A DNA stretch of 64,000 bases from assembly GCF_001411555.2 (NCBI RefSeq), contig NC_049908.1, positions 30,387,817 to 30,451,816 of the forward strand, in the 5' to 3' direction. Below the pieces are notes generated by a model, which saw nothing but the letters and a program-made list of their open reading frames with translations, was not told the DNA's origin and made no database searches. Source of the stretch: Juglans regia. Its lineage: Eukaryota; Streptophyta; Magnoliopsida; Fagales; Juglandaceae. Both the position numbers and the translations under genes were made by a program. Shown here in pieces: positions 23,921 through 35,385 of this stretch (positions within the stretch are counted from its first letter, which is position 1; each line of letters begins with the position of its first letter).

Positions 23921-25495
23921 TAGAAAATTTTATTCACTGTATTATTATTTTATTTTTATTTTATTAAATATGATGTGATATATTTATTATCATTAAATGA
24001 TTATTTATTATATTAAAAAAAAATTATTTATTACATATTTTTTTATCATCTAATAATTAAATTATATACTATTTAATAGAATTAAAATAAGATAAAAATA
24101 TGATATATAGCATTATTTAGCTATGCAAATGCATTAGAGCATCCCCATCCAGATGCCTAAAACACTGTTATCTCTAAAATTTAGAGATGAAATTTAGGGT
24201 TTACGAGTTTGGCGCCTCCCATCCCATTCCCTAAATTAGGGATTACTTTTCGGGGATCTACAGTCATTCCCCATATTTGGGGAACCACTGTACATCCCCA
24301 AAACGCCCGAACCCCAAATCTGTTGCCCTTCCGTCCCGCGTGTTCCTCTCTTCCCTCTCGATCGCCCTCGTTCGTGAAGGAGGCCCTCTCTCGCCCCGTC
24401 TGCCACCATCTACGGTGTCTTCTCTTCATCGACTCCACAGGAATGTAAGTTTTCTCTTCTCTGTGAAACTCGCGCCCTCTTCTTCTCTCCATGGATGGAC
24501 TCTGTCCTCTCTCGCAGAGATTGAACAAACTGAGCCTCTTTCCATGGTGAATCTGATATATTTTCGAGTTTTATTGTTATGATCTATTGTATTTGTCAGT
24601 TTTGCCACTTGAAATCCGAGAACCCTAGATTTCAATTACTACTCTAGGGCATGAATATTCATGGATCTGTGACCCATATTCACTGGATTTAGAATGCATG
24701 TATCTGCCATGGTTGGATTTTGTTCCTGGATTTATCGACTTCTTAGTGCTATTTTATCAATCGACTTGCTGCTATATACAAACACTGCATTTTATTGGGT
24801 GCTCTGCGGTTTGAATGAACAATTTTTATCATCTATCATTCACGGCACAGTTACTTTATTGTTCTTAATGGATAAATCTCAGACATTGCTCTGCTTTGTG
24901 GAGCTTGTGTGGAGTGTTGTGCATCATTTGGCCATTAATTCCTGAAGCTGAGTACGTATGAAAACTCCCCATTTTTGTATGGCCCGACTTTTTTTCCCTT
25001 TGAATCATTTACCATAATCCAGTTGGTTATGTTGTCCAATGAGACCAAATGGTGTTATTTTTTATAGCACTATTACTGTCATTTTGTCATTACCAGCTTT
25101 GAGCTCCCTTGTTGGTTTGTAGTATTTTTGTTAAATGACTCTCTATGAAAAATATTACTTGTATGTGTTTAGGAATTTATAATTCAACATGATACATTTC
25201 TTGTATCATTCAACATGACTATAATGAATATTTCTTGTTATATAATTTGTATTTTGTCAATGACCATATATGTTTGGGTACATATGGTTATATACCTTTG
25301 GTTTGTGCTGTTTTTGCCCCCCATAATCCATATAATGGAGACAAACATGTTGTGTATTATTAAACTTTAATGGTTTATGTCCATACAAAGCCACCCGAAT
25401 GATATATGTCCTCCTCTGATCACCACACATACAAAGCCATTTTTAATGACATTAACTGATTATTGATTGTGCTTTGTGCATCAATTTTTCATACA

Positions 25496-25800
25496 AATTT
25501 TTAATCCTATACTCTCTTCAATTTTCTGTTATTTAATCCTATACTCTCTTCAATTTTTTGTTATTTAAATGAAGTACTCTCTTCAATTTTCTGTTATTTA
25601 ATCCTATACTATCTTCAATTTTCTGTTCCTACACTTTCTTCAATTTTCTGTTATTTAATCTTATACTCTCTTTAATTTTCTGTTATTTAATCCTATACTC
25701 TCTTCAATTTTCTGTTATTTAATCCTATACTCTCTTTAATTTTCTGTTATTTAATCCTATACTCCCTAATTTTCTGTTAGCTTATACTCTCTTCAATTTT
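25496..25800. repeat. Minisatellite, 32-bp unit, about nine copies
   Basis: The unit is roughly tttaatcctatactctcttc followed by aattttctgtta. Some copies are truncated or carry T/C variants (tctttaatttt, tactccctaatttt). It lies in the left, leader/intron-like half of the Harbinger element. Confidence 0.9.
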
Positions 25801-26645
25801 TAATCCTACCTCATACCAGTTATTTAATCTGAGTTTGTGGCATGTGTTTGCTGGTTTGAGCTACTGTTATCTCTTTAATTATTGTTCCCATGGACTAAAC
25901 TTTGTTGGTTTGACAAAGATAAAATCTGTTTTTATGTTCTTATGCACTTTGCATGCTGTTTAGTATTGGAATTTCCTTCTCTAACCCCTGGCTGTGAATC
26001 TGTCTGTGCTATTGGGACCTTTGCAGTGTTTAGTACTGATGAATAATTATTACTTGTGGGGGAGGGAGGGAGGGGGCTGCATGTCGACTGTTAGGCTATG
26101 ATGATGGGGTTTAGTAAGATAATTCATAAGTGTTAATGGGCCCCATTGAGATGGCGGGGTAATCCTTACCCGAATGATCATACTGCAGTTTGTAATTGTT
26201 TTCACAAAAGGCTCGTGGGGTTTGGGTAAGGTTTTGCAGCCATTTGATGTTGGGCTCATCTCTCACACATGATGTAAATTTTGTAACCCATTCTGAGCCA
26301 CATTTAAAACACACGAGTGTTTAGGGAAGTGGATGGGAATGCTCTTATTTTTACGTTTTCAAACTAAATTTTTTATTGGATCTGAGTTGTCTTAACCTTT
26401 CGGCTGTGATGATGAGACAATCCGAACATGGTGATAAAACACTTTGGCACACACCTCCATGGCATGGTAACCCGGATGGCCGATAAATAGTGGCAACCGG
26501 TTGTTGCAACCATGCAAGTATATGTGCCAAGTGTGTCGTCATACGTTGCCATAGGATTCCTGAGCCGGCTACAAAAATCACTTGCAAATTTAGTTCTTAT
26601 TTTCTAACATGTGTATTACATGTTTTATGTTTACAAATTTTTAGA

Positions 26646-26745
26646 GATGGACTCAGGAGAGCATGGAAATATGTTCTTCACTAGCCTCCTGACTCAGGAG
26701 CCTGAACTTGACCACATTTATGTTGGTCAAGGTGAACAACATCCA
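26646..26745 (+). pseudogene. Harbinger accessory Myb/SANT-like gene, first codons only
   Basis: Following an intron-like ttacaaatttttag, the plus strand reads MDSGEHGNMFFTSLLTQEPE. This resembles the start of the Harbinger ORF1 partner protein (MDS...FFT.LL), which helps the transposase bind DNA. After about 33 codons the frame runs into the reversed transposase, so the remainder of this gene and the transposase C-terminus were lost together. Confidence 0.5.
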
Positions 26746-27491
26746 GTAAAAGATCTCTCTAGCACATTAATATCGTTATGTGAACCGGGCATACCAAAAA
26801 ATGCATGCCATATCCAAAGATCATATGAAGCAACTGCTTCTAAAATAATAGTTGGTTCACGGATGTGGCCAGAGTACATACCTTTCCAGGCAGCGGGACA
26901 ATTTTTCCACTTTCAATGCAAGCAATCAATGCTTCCTAGCATTCCTGGGAATCCCCGTTGTTCACCAACAACAAGCAATCGAGCAATATCATTGGCATTT
27001 GGAGACCGCAAATATTCATCTGAAAAAATAGTTACGATTGTCTTGCAAAATTTTTTGAGACTCTCCATTGCGGTGCTTTCTCCAATACGTATGTATTCAT
27101 CCATAAAATCTCCAGTAACCCCATAGGCCAGCATTCTAAGTGCTGCGGTTATCTTTTGCATAGAAGATAAACCAAGTCTTCCGGCATTATCTCTTCTCTG
27201 GACGAAGTACGGCTCGTAAACCTCTACCTCATTTAGGATACGGAGAAATAAGGGACGACTCATCCGAAATCTCCTTCGAAATAGATTGGAGGGATATACT
27301 GGATTTTCTGAGAAATAGTCACGAAAAAGGCACTCATGCCCTTGAATATGATCACGCCGAATAAACTTACGACGTTGGCGATTGCCATGATGTCTCGATG
27401 ACTCTCCATCAGCCTCGGCATTAATAACAGCATCTAGCTCATCATCAGATGACAAGTATGTAAGTAATTTGCAAAAGAAAGAACGAGCCAT
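26745..27491 (-). pseudogene. PIF/Harbinger transposase pseudogene
   Basis: The frame begins MARSFFCKLLTYLSSDDELD and continues through RDYFSENPVYPSN, FRRRFRMSRPLFL, QRRDNAGRLGLSS, MLAYGVTGDFMDEYIRIGES and EQRGFPGMLGSIDCLH, which contains the first catalytic Asp. A TGA then replaces the Trp expected after SIDCLH. The same frame continues KWKNCPAAWKG, and after a further disruption MYSGHIREPTIILEAVASYD and GSHNDINVLERSF, which holds the second Asp. Homology ends near 26745, before the final catalytic Glu. A premature stop and a truncation make it non-functional. The start is the ATG shared with the 23.3-kb fragment. Confidence 0.85.
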
Positions 27492-27570
27492 TTAATGAAG
27501 AGAGTTAGAGATGAGACTTCGATTTTTGAGAATGTGAATGCAACAAAAATGCGTATTTATAGATAAAAAA

Positions 27571-27741
27571 GTTACCGTTACATATAAGACACAAAATGTT
27601 AACGTTGAAGAAAAAACAAAAAAAGTTACCGTTAGAGAAAAGACAAAAAAAGTTACCGTTGGAGAAGAGACAAAAAATGTTACCGTTTGATAAATGACAA
27701 AGCGTGTGTACTAATCAGAACGAATTAAAAATGTTACCGTT
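27571..27741. promoter_or_regulatory. Subterminal GTTACCGTT repeats of the Harbinger element
   Basis: Five exact GTTACCGTT copies (27571, 27625, 27652, 27679, 27733) and one variant gttaacgtt (27598) occur at 27- to 54-bp spacing, just upstream of the transposase start. Read in reverse they contain TAACGG, a Myb-type core. They may be the binding sites of the element's own Myb-like helper. That role is inferred. Confidence 0.6.
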
Positions 27742-28389
27742 ATACTATTCTGCAAAATATTTATCATCAATAAACGAAAAATGCACATATTTAAAAAAAT
27801 TATTATTTTTAATATCGATATTGAATTGAAAAATAATATTGTATCTGTAAAAAAAATCGTATAAATATTTATAAAATGTGATATTTGAAAATAAGAGAAT
27901 AAGACAAAATAGTTAGTAGTTAAAAATGGAAATTGAAGTGAGAGAAAAAAATAATAAAGAAAGAATAGAAGAATATTATTTTAATAGAATAGAGAAAGGA
28001 TAGGGAATGAGATGTAGAAGGTTTTATGAAAATGAGTAAAATTTAGGATAAAATTATAGGGAGTGTACTTTTTAGCTAAAATTTAGAGAAAATTTTAGGC
28101 ATCCGGATGGGGATGCTCTTAGGCAGATAAAGATACCCTTTGATAGCGATGCACATGCATGAGGCAGATGAAGATAAAGAGATTCGACTGCCTCTACCTG
28201 CTTTTTCTTCCGATATTATATATCGATCCATCCTTTTTAATTAAATTTGATTAAAAGAATAAAACAGCTATAAAAGGTCAATATTTTTTTCAATTTTCTA
28301 AAAATAAAAAAATCATATTCAAGAGAAATATTATGAGTATCTAAAAAAATTTTATATATACAACTATTATATTAATAAATACTAATTAC

Positions 28390-28890
28390 TGAATAAGGTC
28401 CTAAATTCACGTTGGAACGTTAAAAAAATACAAAAATTTTCCCGCTCAATTTCCTCAGATTTGTGATGATCTTTCCACGTTCGAACGTTTCAATTTAACG
28501 TGTGAATGTGAATCGAGATATATGAGATTTCATCAATTTACATTCTAACGTTACATTATAATACGTTCGAACATGAGAAGAAAAATGCGAAAAATTTTCC
28601 ACTCGATTTCCTCACCTCTGTGACAATTTATAAACGTTCGAACGTTAAAATTTTTCGTTTAAACGTTAATTGATAAAATTAACTAGAAAATTTATAAACA
28701 TTCGAACGTTAAATTTTCGTATGTTCAAACATGAAAATAAAAGTGCGAAAAATTTCTTGCTTGATTTCAAGCTCTATCATAGGAAGATACGTTCGAACTT
28801 GTATATTTAACGTCCAAACGTTATTGCCGAAAATTTAGCTGAAATTTTTTAACGTTCGAACTTACAATTTAAACGTTCAAACGTTACATC
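28390..28890. repeat. Degenerate array rich in AACGTTCGAACGTT palindromes
   Basis: Exact or near copies lie at 28477-28490, 28563-28573, 28633-28646 (a perfect 14-mer palindrome), 28697-28710, 28789-28800, 28822-28834, 28850-28862 and 28873-28886. They are embedded in loosely repeated blocks with shared words (gaaaaattttcc, tttcctca). No coding potential is seen. Confidence 0.75.
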
Positions 28891-28968
28891 TAATGATTTA
28901 GTTTTTGCATGAATACACGCACGGGAGGAAGCAAACTCATTTACGCTATTTCTCCCATACGCGCAAAT

Positions 28969-28973
<5 letters not shown>

Positions 28974-29016
<43 letters not shown>
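28974..29016. repeat. GA dinucleotide microsatellite
   Basis: An uninterrupted run of about 21 GA units directly precedes the LINE fragment. Confidence 0.95.
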
Positions 29017-29017
<1 letters not shown>

Positions 29018-29044
29018 GGTGAGAAAGGGTTCGTGGGTTAGAGA

Positions 29045-32000
29045 TATAGGTAAGATCATTCCGTTTTATCATCTGAGGGATCCCCTATTATTTCTTACCT
29101 GCTTTATGCTGATGATATAATGTTTTTTTGCAATGGGAGAAAGGCTTCGTTGAGAGTTATTATTGAAGTGTTGAAGACTTATGAATGATGGTTGGAGCAA
29201 GTCGTCAGCCAAAAGAAATCCATTTTTTTTTCTTCGTAGATTTCTTTGTCTAGACGCCGGGATATCCTTCGTCTCACTGGTTTTATAGAAGGATGTTTTC
29301 CTTTCAAATATTTGGGAGTTCCTATTATTTTTGGTAGACAAAAGATCGTTCATTTTGATGACTTGATTGCTAAAGTCCAGGCTAAGTTGGAGGGTTGGCA
29401 AGCTAGATTGTTATCTAGTGGGGGGTGGTTGATTCTTATCAAACATGTGATCTAAAGTATTCCTGTGCATAGTCTTTCCATCTTAAGAATGCTTAAAGTT
29501 GTTCTTGAGAAACTTCAAAGAATCATCAGTACTTTTTTCTAGGGCGTCAAAGATGGCAAAGCTAAGAAAAAATGGCGTTCTTGGGAGGATATTTGTAAGC
29601 CGATCTTAGAAGGTGGCATGGGTATTCGGAATCTGAAAGAAGTGCAGTCATGTCTTCACATGAAGTTAGCCTGGAATTTTTTGAAAGGTAATTCTCTTTG
29701 GTCCAATTTTTTTCATGCTAAATATGTTGGTGATAGACATATTTCTATGGTGGATCCAAAGAAAGAGGTCTCTTTTTTAGAAGAACATTTTGCAAAGTAT
29801 TCTACTTATGCAAACTTATTCTAAATGGAAAGTGCGGGAGGGAAACCTTTATTTTTGGCGTGGTAATTGGCATGAACCTCCTCCTCTATGTGAGAGTATT
29901 CAGATTTCTAATTTGCCAAATCTTAAATTGGAAGATTGTAAAATAGAATCGGGTTGGAATATGGAGTTATTTACTCGGTTGGTTTGTAATAAAAAAGCTG
30001 AGGAAATTATCTTGCAGCTGTGTTGGATTAAAGATGGGCAAGATGTGATGATTTGGCTCCCGCATGCTGATGGGAAATTCTCTACTAAAAGCGCGTGGAA
30101 TTGCATTCTTTTGAGGGGTCCTGAATCTCCTTGGGCAAAATGGGTATGGAATCCTGCTCTTCCAAAAAAAATTTGATTACAATATGGAAGGCCATTCATG
30201 GATGTCTGCCAGTGGATGACTACATCTACGAAATTGGTATTCCTATAGTTTCTTGTTGTAACTAATGCTCGACTTATGGTGATGAGGACCTTAATCATGT
30301 TCTAGCGAGAGGGGATTTTGCTGAAAAAATTTGAAGAATTTGCTCGGTTGTTCTTGGAGTTCCTTTGATGGAAGGTAGTTCATGGTGACAGAGGGTGTAT
30401 TGTTGAAATTAGGGCTGAAAACCGATGGGTTCGGCGCGGTTTCGGTGCCAAACCGACGCCGAACCGATGTCTGCCATGAGATGAAAAAACCGGCCGAAAC
30501 CGATCGACTGGGGGAGAGAAAACCGATATTATCGGTCTCGGCGCAGTGTGGTTCGGTTCCTCGGTCTGCCGTCGACGTCTCTGTCACGGAGGAGGGATGT
30601 GCCGCCGTTTACCATGAGAGAGTAGAAGAGAGTTGCAGGTGAAATGGAGGAAGGAAGAAGACGCGGGGAAGAAGAAGAAGAGGGGCGAGGGGCAATTAAA
30701 TCCATTTAGAAACGATGTCGTTTGGCTTTTAAGCCAAACGGCGCCATTCCACATTTTTTTTTTTAAAGTTCCAAGGTGGAAAAACGACGCCGTTTCACTT
30801 ATTTAAGTAGAACGGCGTCGTTTTATATAAGAAATATATTGTAAAAAAATATATATAAGATGTCGGCCGGTTCGTCGGTTTAGACCAGGATTGAACCGCA
30901 GACCGAACCGGCCGACGTCGGTTTCCTTAATTTCCTACCGCCGGCCGACCGGTTCTCTGCCGGTTTCGGCCGGTTCCTGAATTCAGCGGTCTGTCTGAGT
31001 CGGCGGCGGTCGGTCCGGCCGGTTTGTGTACAGCCCTAGTTGAAATAGGCGAGCGAGAAATTCTAATCGTACTGGTCAATTACTTGGTCTTCTCCCGGCT
31101 ATCATTTCTTGGCGGCTGTGGGGGCGTCGTTGTAAGGCTAGGATGGAAGGCCTGATGGAATCGGTTCAACAAGTTTGGTGTTGCATAAAATATTAGGTGT
31201 CTTGAGTTGCTTTAAAACTTAAGGAAGTTAATGTGCTCACTCGGCATGATGAAGGTATTTTACATTGTTTTAATCTGCCTTTAAATGTCTTGAGGAAGGA
31301 GATTACCATTTCGGTGATGTGGAAGCATTCTAAGCCAGGTTGGGTCAAGCTGAATGTGGATGGTTGCTCTCTTGGTAATCCTGGTTCTTCGAGCGCATGT
31401 GGTATTATTAGGGATTATAAAGGGAACTTGGTTTGCGGGTTTGTCGCTGCAACTGGACATAATTCGAACAATTTTCTGAATTGATGGGTTTACTTCATGG
31501 GCTTCGGCACATTGATCAGTTGGATCTTTTGTTTGTAGAGATTGAACTGGATTCAATGTTAGTGATTAACTGGTTGAGAACTCAGAGATGTGGCCTGTGG
31601 TATATGGAAGATTATTTGGAAGAAATACAAAGTCGACTAGCTGGTCTCCATGTTTCTTTTGTTCATTGCTATCGAGAAAGTAATTCGGTTGCTGATGGCT
31701 TTGCTAAGATGGGTGCTAATGGTTTAACTGGTTCTTGGACTTCGTTATCTGAGTTGTCTGCTTCCATTAGAGGTAACATTAGGCTTGGTAGAGGGGGTTT
31801 GCCCTATATTCGGAAAGTTCGTAGAGTTGGCTAGGAGACTTCTCTCCAGGTATGTCTTTCTTGGCTTGGTTTAAGTTCTTATTGATTTTATGTTTGTCTA
31901 GGTTTGTTTCTTGCAGGTTGCTTCTCTATGTTCGGTCTTGTTTCTTTTTGGCTTTTGTCTTGTTGTTGAGTTTCTTTGAGGCCTGGTTTTGGTTTTATTT

Positions 32001-32124
32001 TTATATTTGTAACCCCAGGCTTCCGATTGTAACCACGATTTTTTTCCGTCACAAGTGAGGGCTTATTAATAAGATTGGGACGGAGTCACAATTGGATATG
32101 TGACATTCGCTCTTTAAAAAAAAA
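29045..32124 (+). pseudogene. 5'-truncated LINE (RT C-terminus, zinc-binding region, RNase H)
   Basis: The reading starts with GKIIPFYH and the polymerase motif YADDIMFFCNGRK. RT-tail residues PFKYLGVPI and LIAKVQAKLEGW, LSSGGWL follow, then the zf-RVT-like segment (AWNCILLRG, WAKWVWNPALP), then RNase H: WVKLNVDGCSLGNPG, IELDS, YRESNSVADGFAKMG. Many stops and shifts occur; for example, a one-base slip separates NNF from SELMGL at about 31473. A hAT MITE (30410-31038) splits it. The 3' end is a short A-run at 32115-32124. RT motifs before YADD are missing, so this is a dead, 5'-truncated copy. Confidence 0.85.
30410..31038 (-). mobile_element. hAT-type MITE, copy 2 (629 bp), inside the LINE
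   Basis: Its ends tagggctgaaaaccg and cggtttgtgtacagcccta are the reverse of copy 1 (14580-15289). It is flanked by a perfect 8-bp duplication gttgaaat (30402-30409 and 31039-31046). The interior is GC-rich and carries four AAACGRCGYCGTTT-like palindromes. Removing it rejoins the LINE sequence, so it arrived after the LINE. Confidence 0.95.
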
Positions 32125-32440
32125 GTGGTTTTGGTCTCACGACGATAATGAAGAGAAGTGTCTAAGTAGAAACGGCGTCGGATGGAGATGGGGGCTTGCG
32201 TGAAGAAGGGTAATTGAAACGGGGCATTTTTTTATGTGATGAAGGTTAAGTGCAACGTTTTTTTTTTATAGTGACCGAGTCAATAATGTAATACGCACCG
32301 TTTGAGAATTAAAGACATCAAACGGCACATTTTGAATTAATGAGATGGATCAGGTAGTATGTTAAACCCAGCGTTTGGTATTAAGCCCCAAATGGTGCGT
32401 ATAGGAATCTGTTATTTTACTTCGAGTCAGTTAGATTTGA
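32125..32440. other. Unassigned spacer
   Basis: It has somewhat higher GC than its surroundings, with words such as acgcaccgtttgagaatt and cccaaatggtgcgta that form a loose inverted pair. No gene or known element is recognised. Confidence 0.35.
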
Positions 32441-32885
32441 TTTAGGTTACATTTGGATGTTGAGTTGAGTTGAATTGTGTTTTTAATAAATAATAGTAAG
32501 TTGAAATTATAGAGTAAGTTTTGTAAGATCCACTTAAAATGAGTTTAAATGTGTTTTGATGTTAAGATGAGTTTAAATATATTTATGAGAAGTTGAAAAA
32601 AATTGTAAATCTCACGTATAAAAAAGTGTTGAATTGAAAAAAAGTTATGAGTTCTACGTATAAAGAAATTTTGAGTTAAAATAAGTTTAGTAATTTGAGA
32701 GTTTGGCATTTTGATGTTAGAATATTATTTTTATAATATTATTTTTATTTGAAAGTTTAAAATATTATTATTGTTTTAAGATTTGAAAAAGTTGAATTGA
32801 GATTTGAAAAAATTAAATTTTTTATTATATTTTATGTGGGAGTTTGAAAAAATTATAATGATGAGATAAGATGAGATGAGTGTAA
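32440..32885. mobile_element. Probable MITE of the GTTTGGATG/GAGATGAGAT family
   Basis: It begins acatttggatgttgagttg and ends aatgatgagataagatgag. The interior has repeated gagttt and tatgagaagttg words plus the usual AT-rich core. It may be two nested copies. Confidence 0.5.
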
Positions 32886-35380
32886 TTGTTCTTTTTCTTT
32901 TTTGTTATCTTTTTTACATGTATTTTTTTATACTTTTATAAATATTTTTTTAAAAAATAAAAAAATCACAATATTACATAAAAATACTTCATTGATCATT
33001 AAGTAAAAAGAAAAATTAAAAATTAAAATAAAAAATTTCAGCAGTAACATCGAGCTGTAAGAATCAGCGGTGAGGGTATCATTTTTCTGTTTCCGCTAAT
33101 TATTTTAATGTGTTTTTTTTACATATATTTTTTTAAAATTTTTAAATATATTTATTTAAAAAAATTCACAACATCTTTTAAAAATTCTTTCTTAATTACG
33201 AAATAAAAAAATAAATAAACAAAAAAAATGCAGCGATAACTCCCAGCCGGAGGGACGCTTAGCATTTTCTATTGTACATAATAAAGAGAATATCATACTT
33301 ATAATTTTTTTATAATTTTATATTAAAATAGAGGACGACTGTCTAATCAGTAATCGTGGAGGAAAAATTAAACACTTAAAACGACCAAGAAAAAAAAATT
33401 AAGGCACAGCGAAAAAGGAAAAATAAAAGCTCAAAAAGAAGCATTATGACAGATGATAAATGATAAAATGATGGTATGTTTATTATTTTTCTACGACAAT
33501 ATGGAATCTTACAGGACCTACATCTACGCATATATACATCGCTTCAGAAGTCATTATAGAGTTTGGAAGAAAGATAAAAATTTATAAATAGTAACAAGAT
33601 ATTTTGTGAATAATAATAAAATAATTTATATTAAGATATTTTATGAAATTTAAAAAAATAATAATAAAATAAATAAAAGTATTATTAAAATATAATTTTT
33701 AATATTACTTTATTTTAAGATTTAAAATTTTTGAATTATTTTTTTATTTTATTTAGAAGTTTAGAAAATTTATAATGATCGGATAATAATTAGATTAAAA
33801 AAATAATGATTTAAAATTTAAAAATATATATATTTATGTGATATTTTAATGATGAGATGAGTTAAAATATCTAGACATCGGGACTTAACGAATTTCAACC
33901 GCTTTCCTACTAGCCTTGTTCATTTTTACAATTCTTTTTAACTCATCTCATCTTATCATTATATTTTTTTTTTAAATTTTCATGTAAAATAAAATAAACA
34001 ATTCAATTTTTTATAAATTTTAAAATAAAAATAATATTAAAATAATATAATCTAATAATATTTTATTTAATTTTTAATTTTAATCTCAATTTATTTCATT
34101 TCATCTTATATTATCCACGAAAACAGACGAAACGTTAGGATAGGAAGTACTAAATACCGTATCAGTGCGTAAATCTTTAACAAATATATTATTATACACA
34201 AGAAATAATAATGTGAATATTCATTGATGGATTACCTTCTCGGGTTGGCTCTTATGCTTTTTTTTTCAAAAGTTCATTTTTTATGAGTTTTTCTATTTGC
34301 TAATTTGTACATTAAAAAGAGTAGAAAGTTTTTATTTATAAGGCGGTGTTGATAACACACAAATTGTTTATTTAGTATAATTAAATTTAAAAAAAAAAAA
34401 AAAAAACTAGTTTGTGGCGAAATTGGACATAGGACTAACAATTTAGGGTGGGAAGAGTACTTAATATAATATATAATATATGAGATTTGATATTCATAAT
34501 TCTTACACATTACATATTATATGTTTTTTTGCTTTATTTTATTTTATTCTTCTTAAACTTATTGAATTCTTCTACTTATCATTATTTATATACCACAAAT
34601 TTGATAAAAAAAATAATAATAAAAAAAACTGTGATGTATGGTGTGTAAAAACCATGAATAGAATTTCGGGAGGAAAACACAAGCACTTCCAACCGATCAG
34701 AAAATGATCAATTAACTGTAAATTCAATATTTCCAACTTTGAAATACCAAACGACATTCATAACTTAAAAGTATAGATAAATGACTTGAGTTCTGATCTG
34801 TCACGATCGGTGGGTGTCGGTGGAAACATTTCGGGGGTGTTATTGACAAATTCTAAACGACAAATTATTCTCCGAAAGAAGCACTGAATAGGATGGAGAT
34901 TTCCTCCAGCCGATTCATGAGTTGGAGAAAATTTCTTCCAACCAATTGAAAATATTTTCACGTCTTTTGAGCAAATAAGAAACAAATATTTTATAATGAC
35001 GGGATACATTGCAATTTTATTTTTTATTATTAAAAAAGTATTCTAATTATCATATGCTCAAAGAGTGACGTTCATGCATTTAGTATTAATTTCCATGTAG
35101 ATAGTTAATTAATAAGATTTACGTGTGAGAATATGCATTTATCACGAAAGTCTATAAATACTTATGTAAGCAAAGTCTCATGATGATTTTGATTGATAAT
35201 TAATAGTTTGAGAATATTTTAGAACAATTCATATTTTCCAAGTTTTTATTGTTTTTAGAAGCCATTTAAAACCCATAAGCGCCAATTATATCCTAAAGTT
35301 TCTTGCAATTGATTTTGAAACTTTTGAGTTCATAAAAAAAAAGTTGTAAAAAATTATAACCGTGTTAAATCCATGAAAAT
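32886..35380. other. AT-rich spacer with MITE cores
   Basis: No gene is seen. MITE-like cores lie near 33545-33870 and 33935-34125. A block at 33395-33480 is a partial copy of the IR1 family (agaagcattatgacagatg). 35040-35160 matches 13370-13480. Small frames here are low-complexity. Confidence 0.45.
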
Positions 35381-35385
35381 GAACA

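Larger units (their letters stand above)
24137..28118 (-). mobile_element. PIF/Harbinger element, internally deleted (3982 bp)
   Basis: The terminal inverted repeats begin GAGCATCCCCATCCAGATGC (left) and GAGCATCCCCATCCGGATGC (right, reverse complement), matching over about 26 bp with one mismatch. The flanks are the trinucleotide TTA on both sides (24134-24136 and 28119-28121), the classic Harbinger target duplication. Inside are a transposase pseudogene on the minus strand, the start of the accessory Myb/SANT-like gene on the plus strand, a 32-bp minisatellite, and 9-bp subterminal repeats. The left third (24180-24600) is GC-rich, leader-like DNA. The element sits within the IR3 arm. Confidence 0.9.

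Noticed and set aside
24181..24635. Overlapping frames of 69-115 residues in GC-rich DNA
   Set aside because: They come from the GC-rich leader-like end of the Harbinger element. Several frames are open on both strands, as expected from composition.
25496..25800. Possible CRISPR-like repeat-spacer array
   Set aside because: The units are contiguous 32-bp repeats without spacers, inside a plant transposon. This is a minisatellite.
26611..27126. 171-residue plus-strand frame
   Set aside because: Only its first ~33 codons from 26646 look like a Harbinger helper gene. The remainder is antisense to the transposase.
28960..29060. LINE target-site duplication around 29045 and 32125
   Set aside because: Only a short, unconvincing match (gtgggtt versus gtggttt) was seen, too weak to report as a duplication.
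34480..34670. Possible further Mutator MITE (gatattcataattcttac ... ccatgaatagaatttc)
   Set aside because: The ends look roughly inverted, but I found no 9-bp flanking duplication and the borders are unclear.
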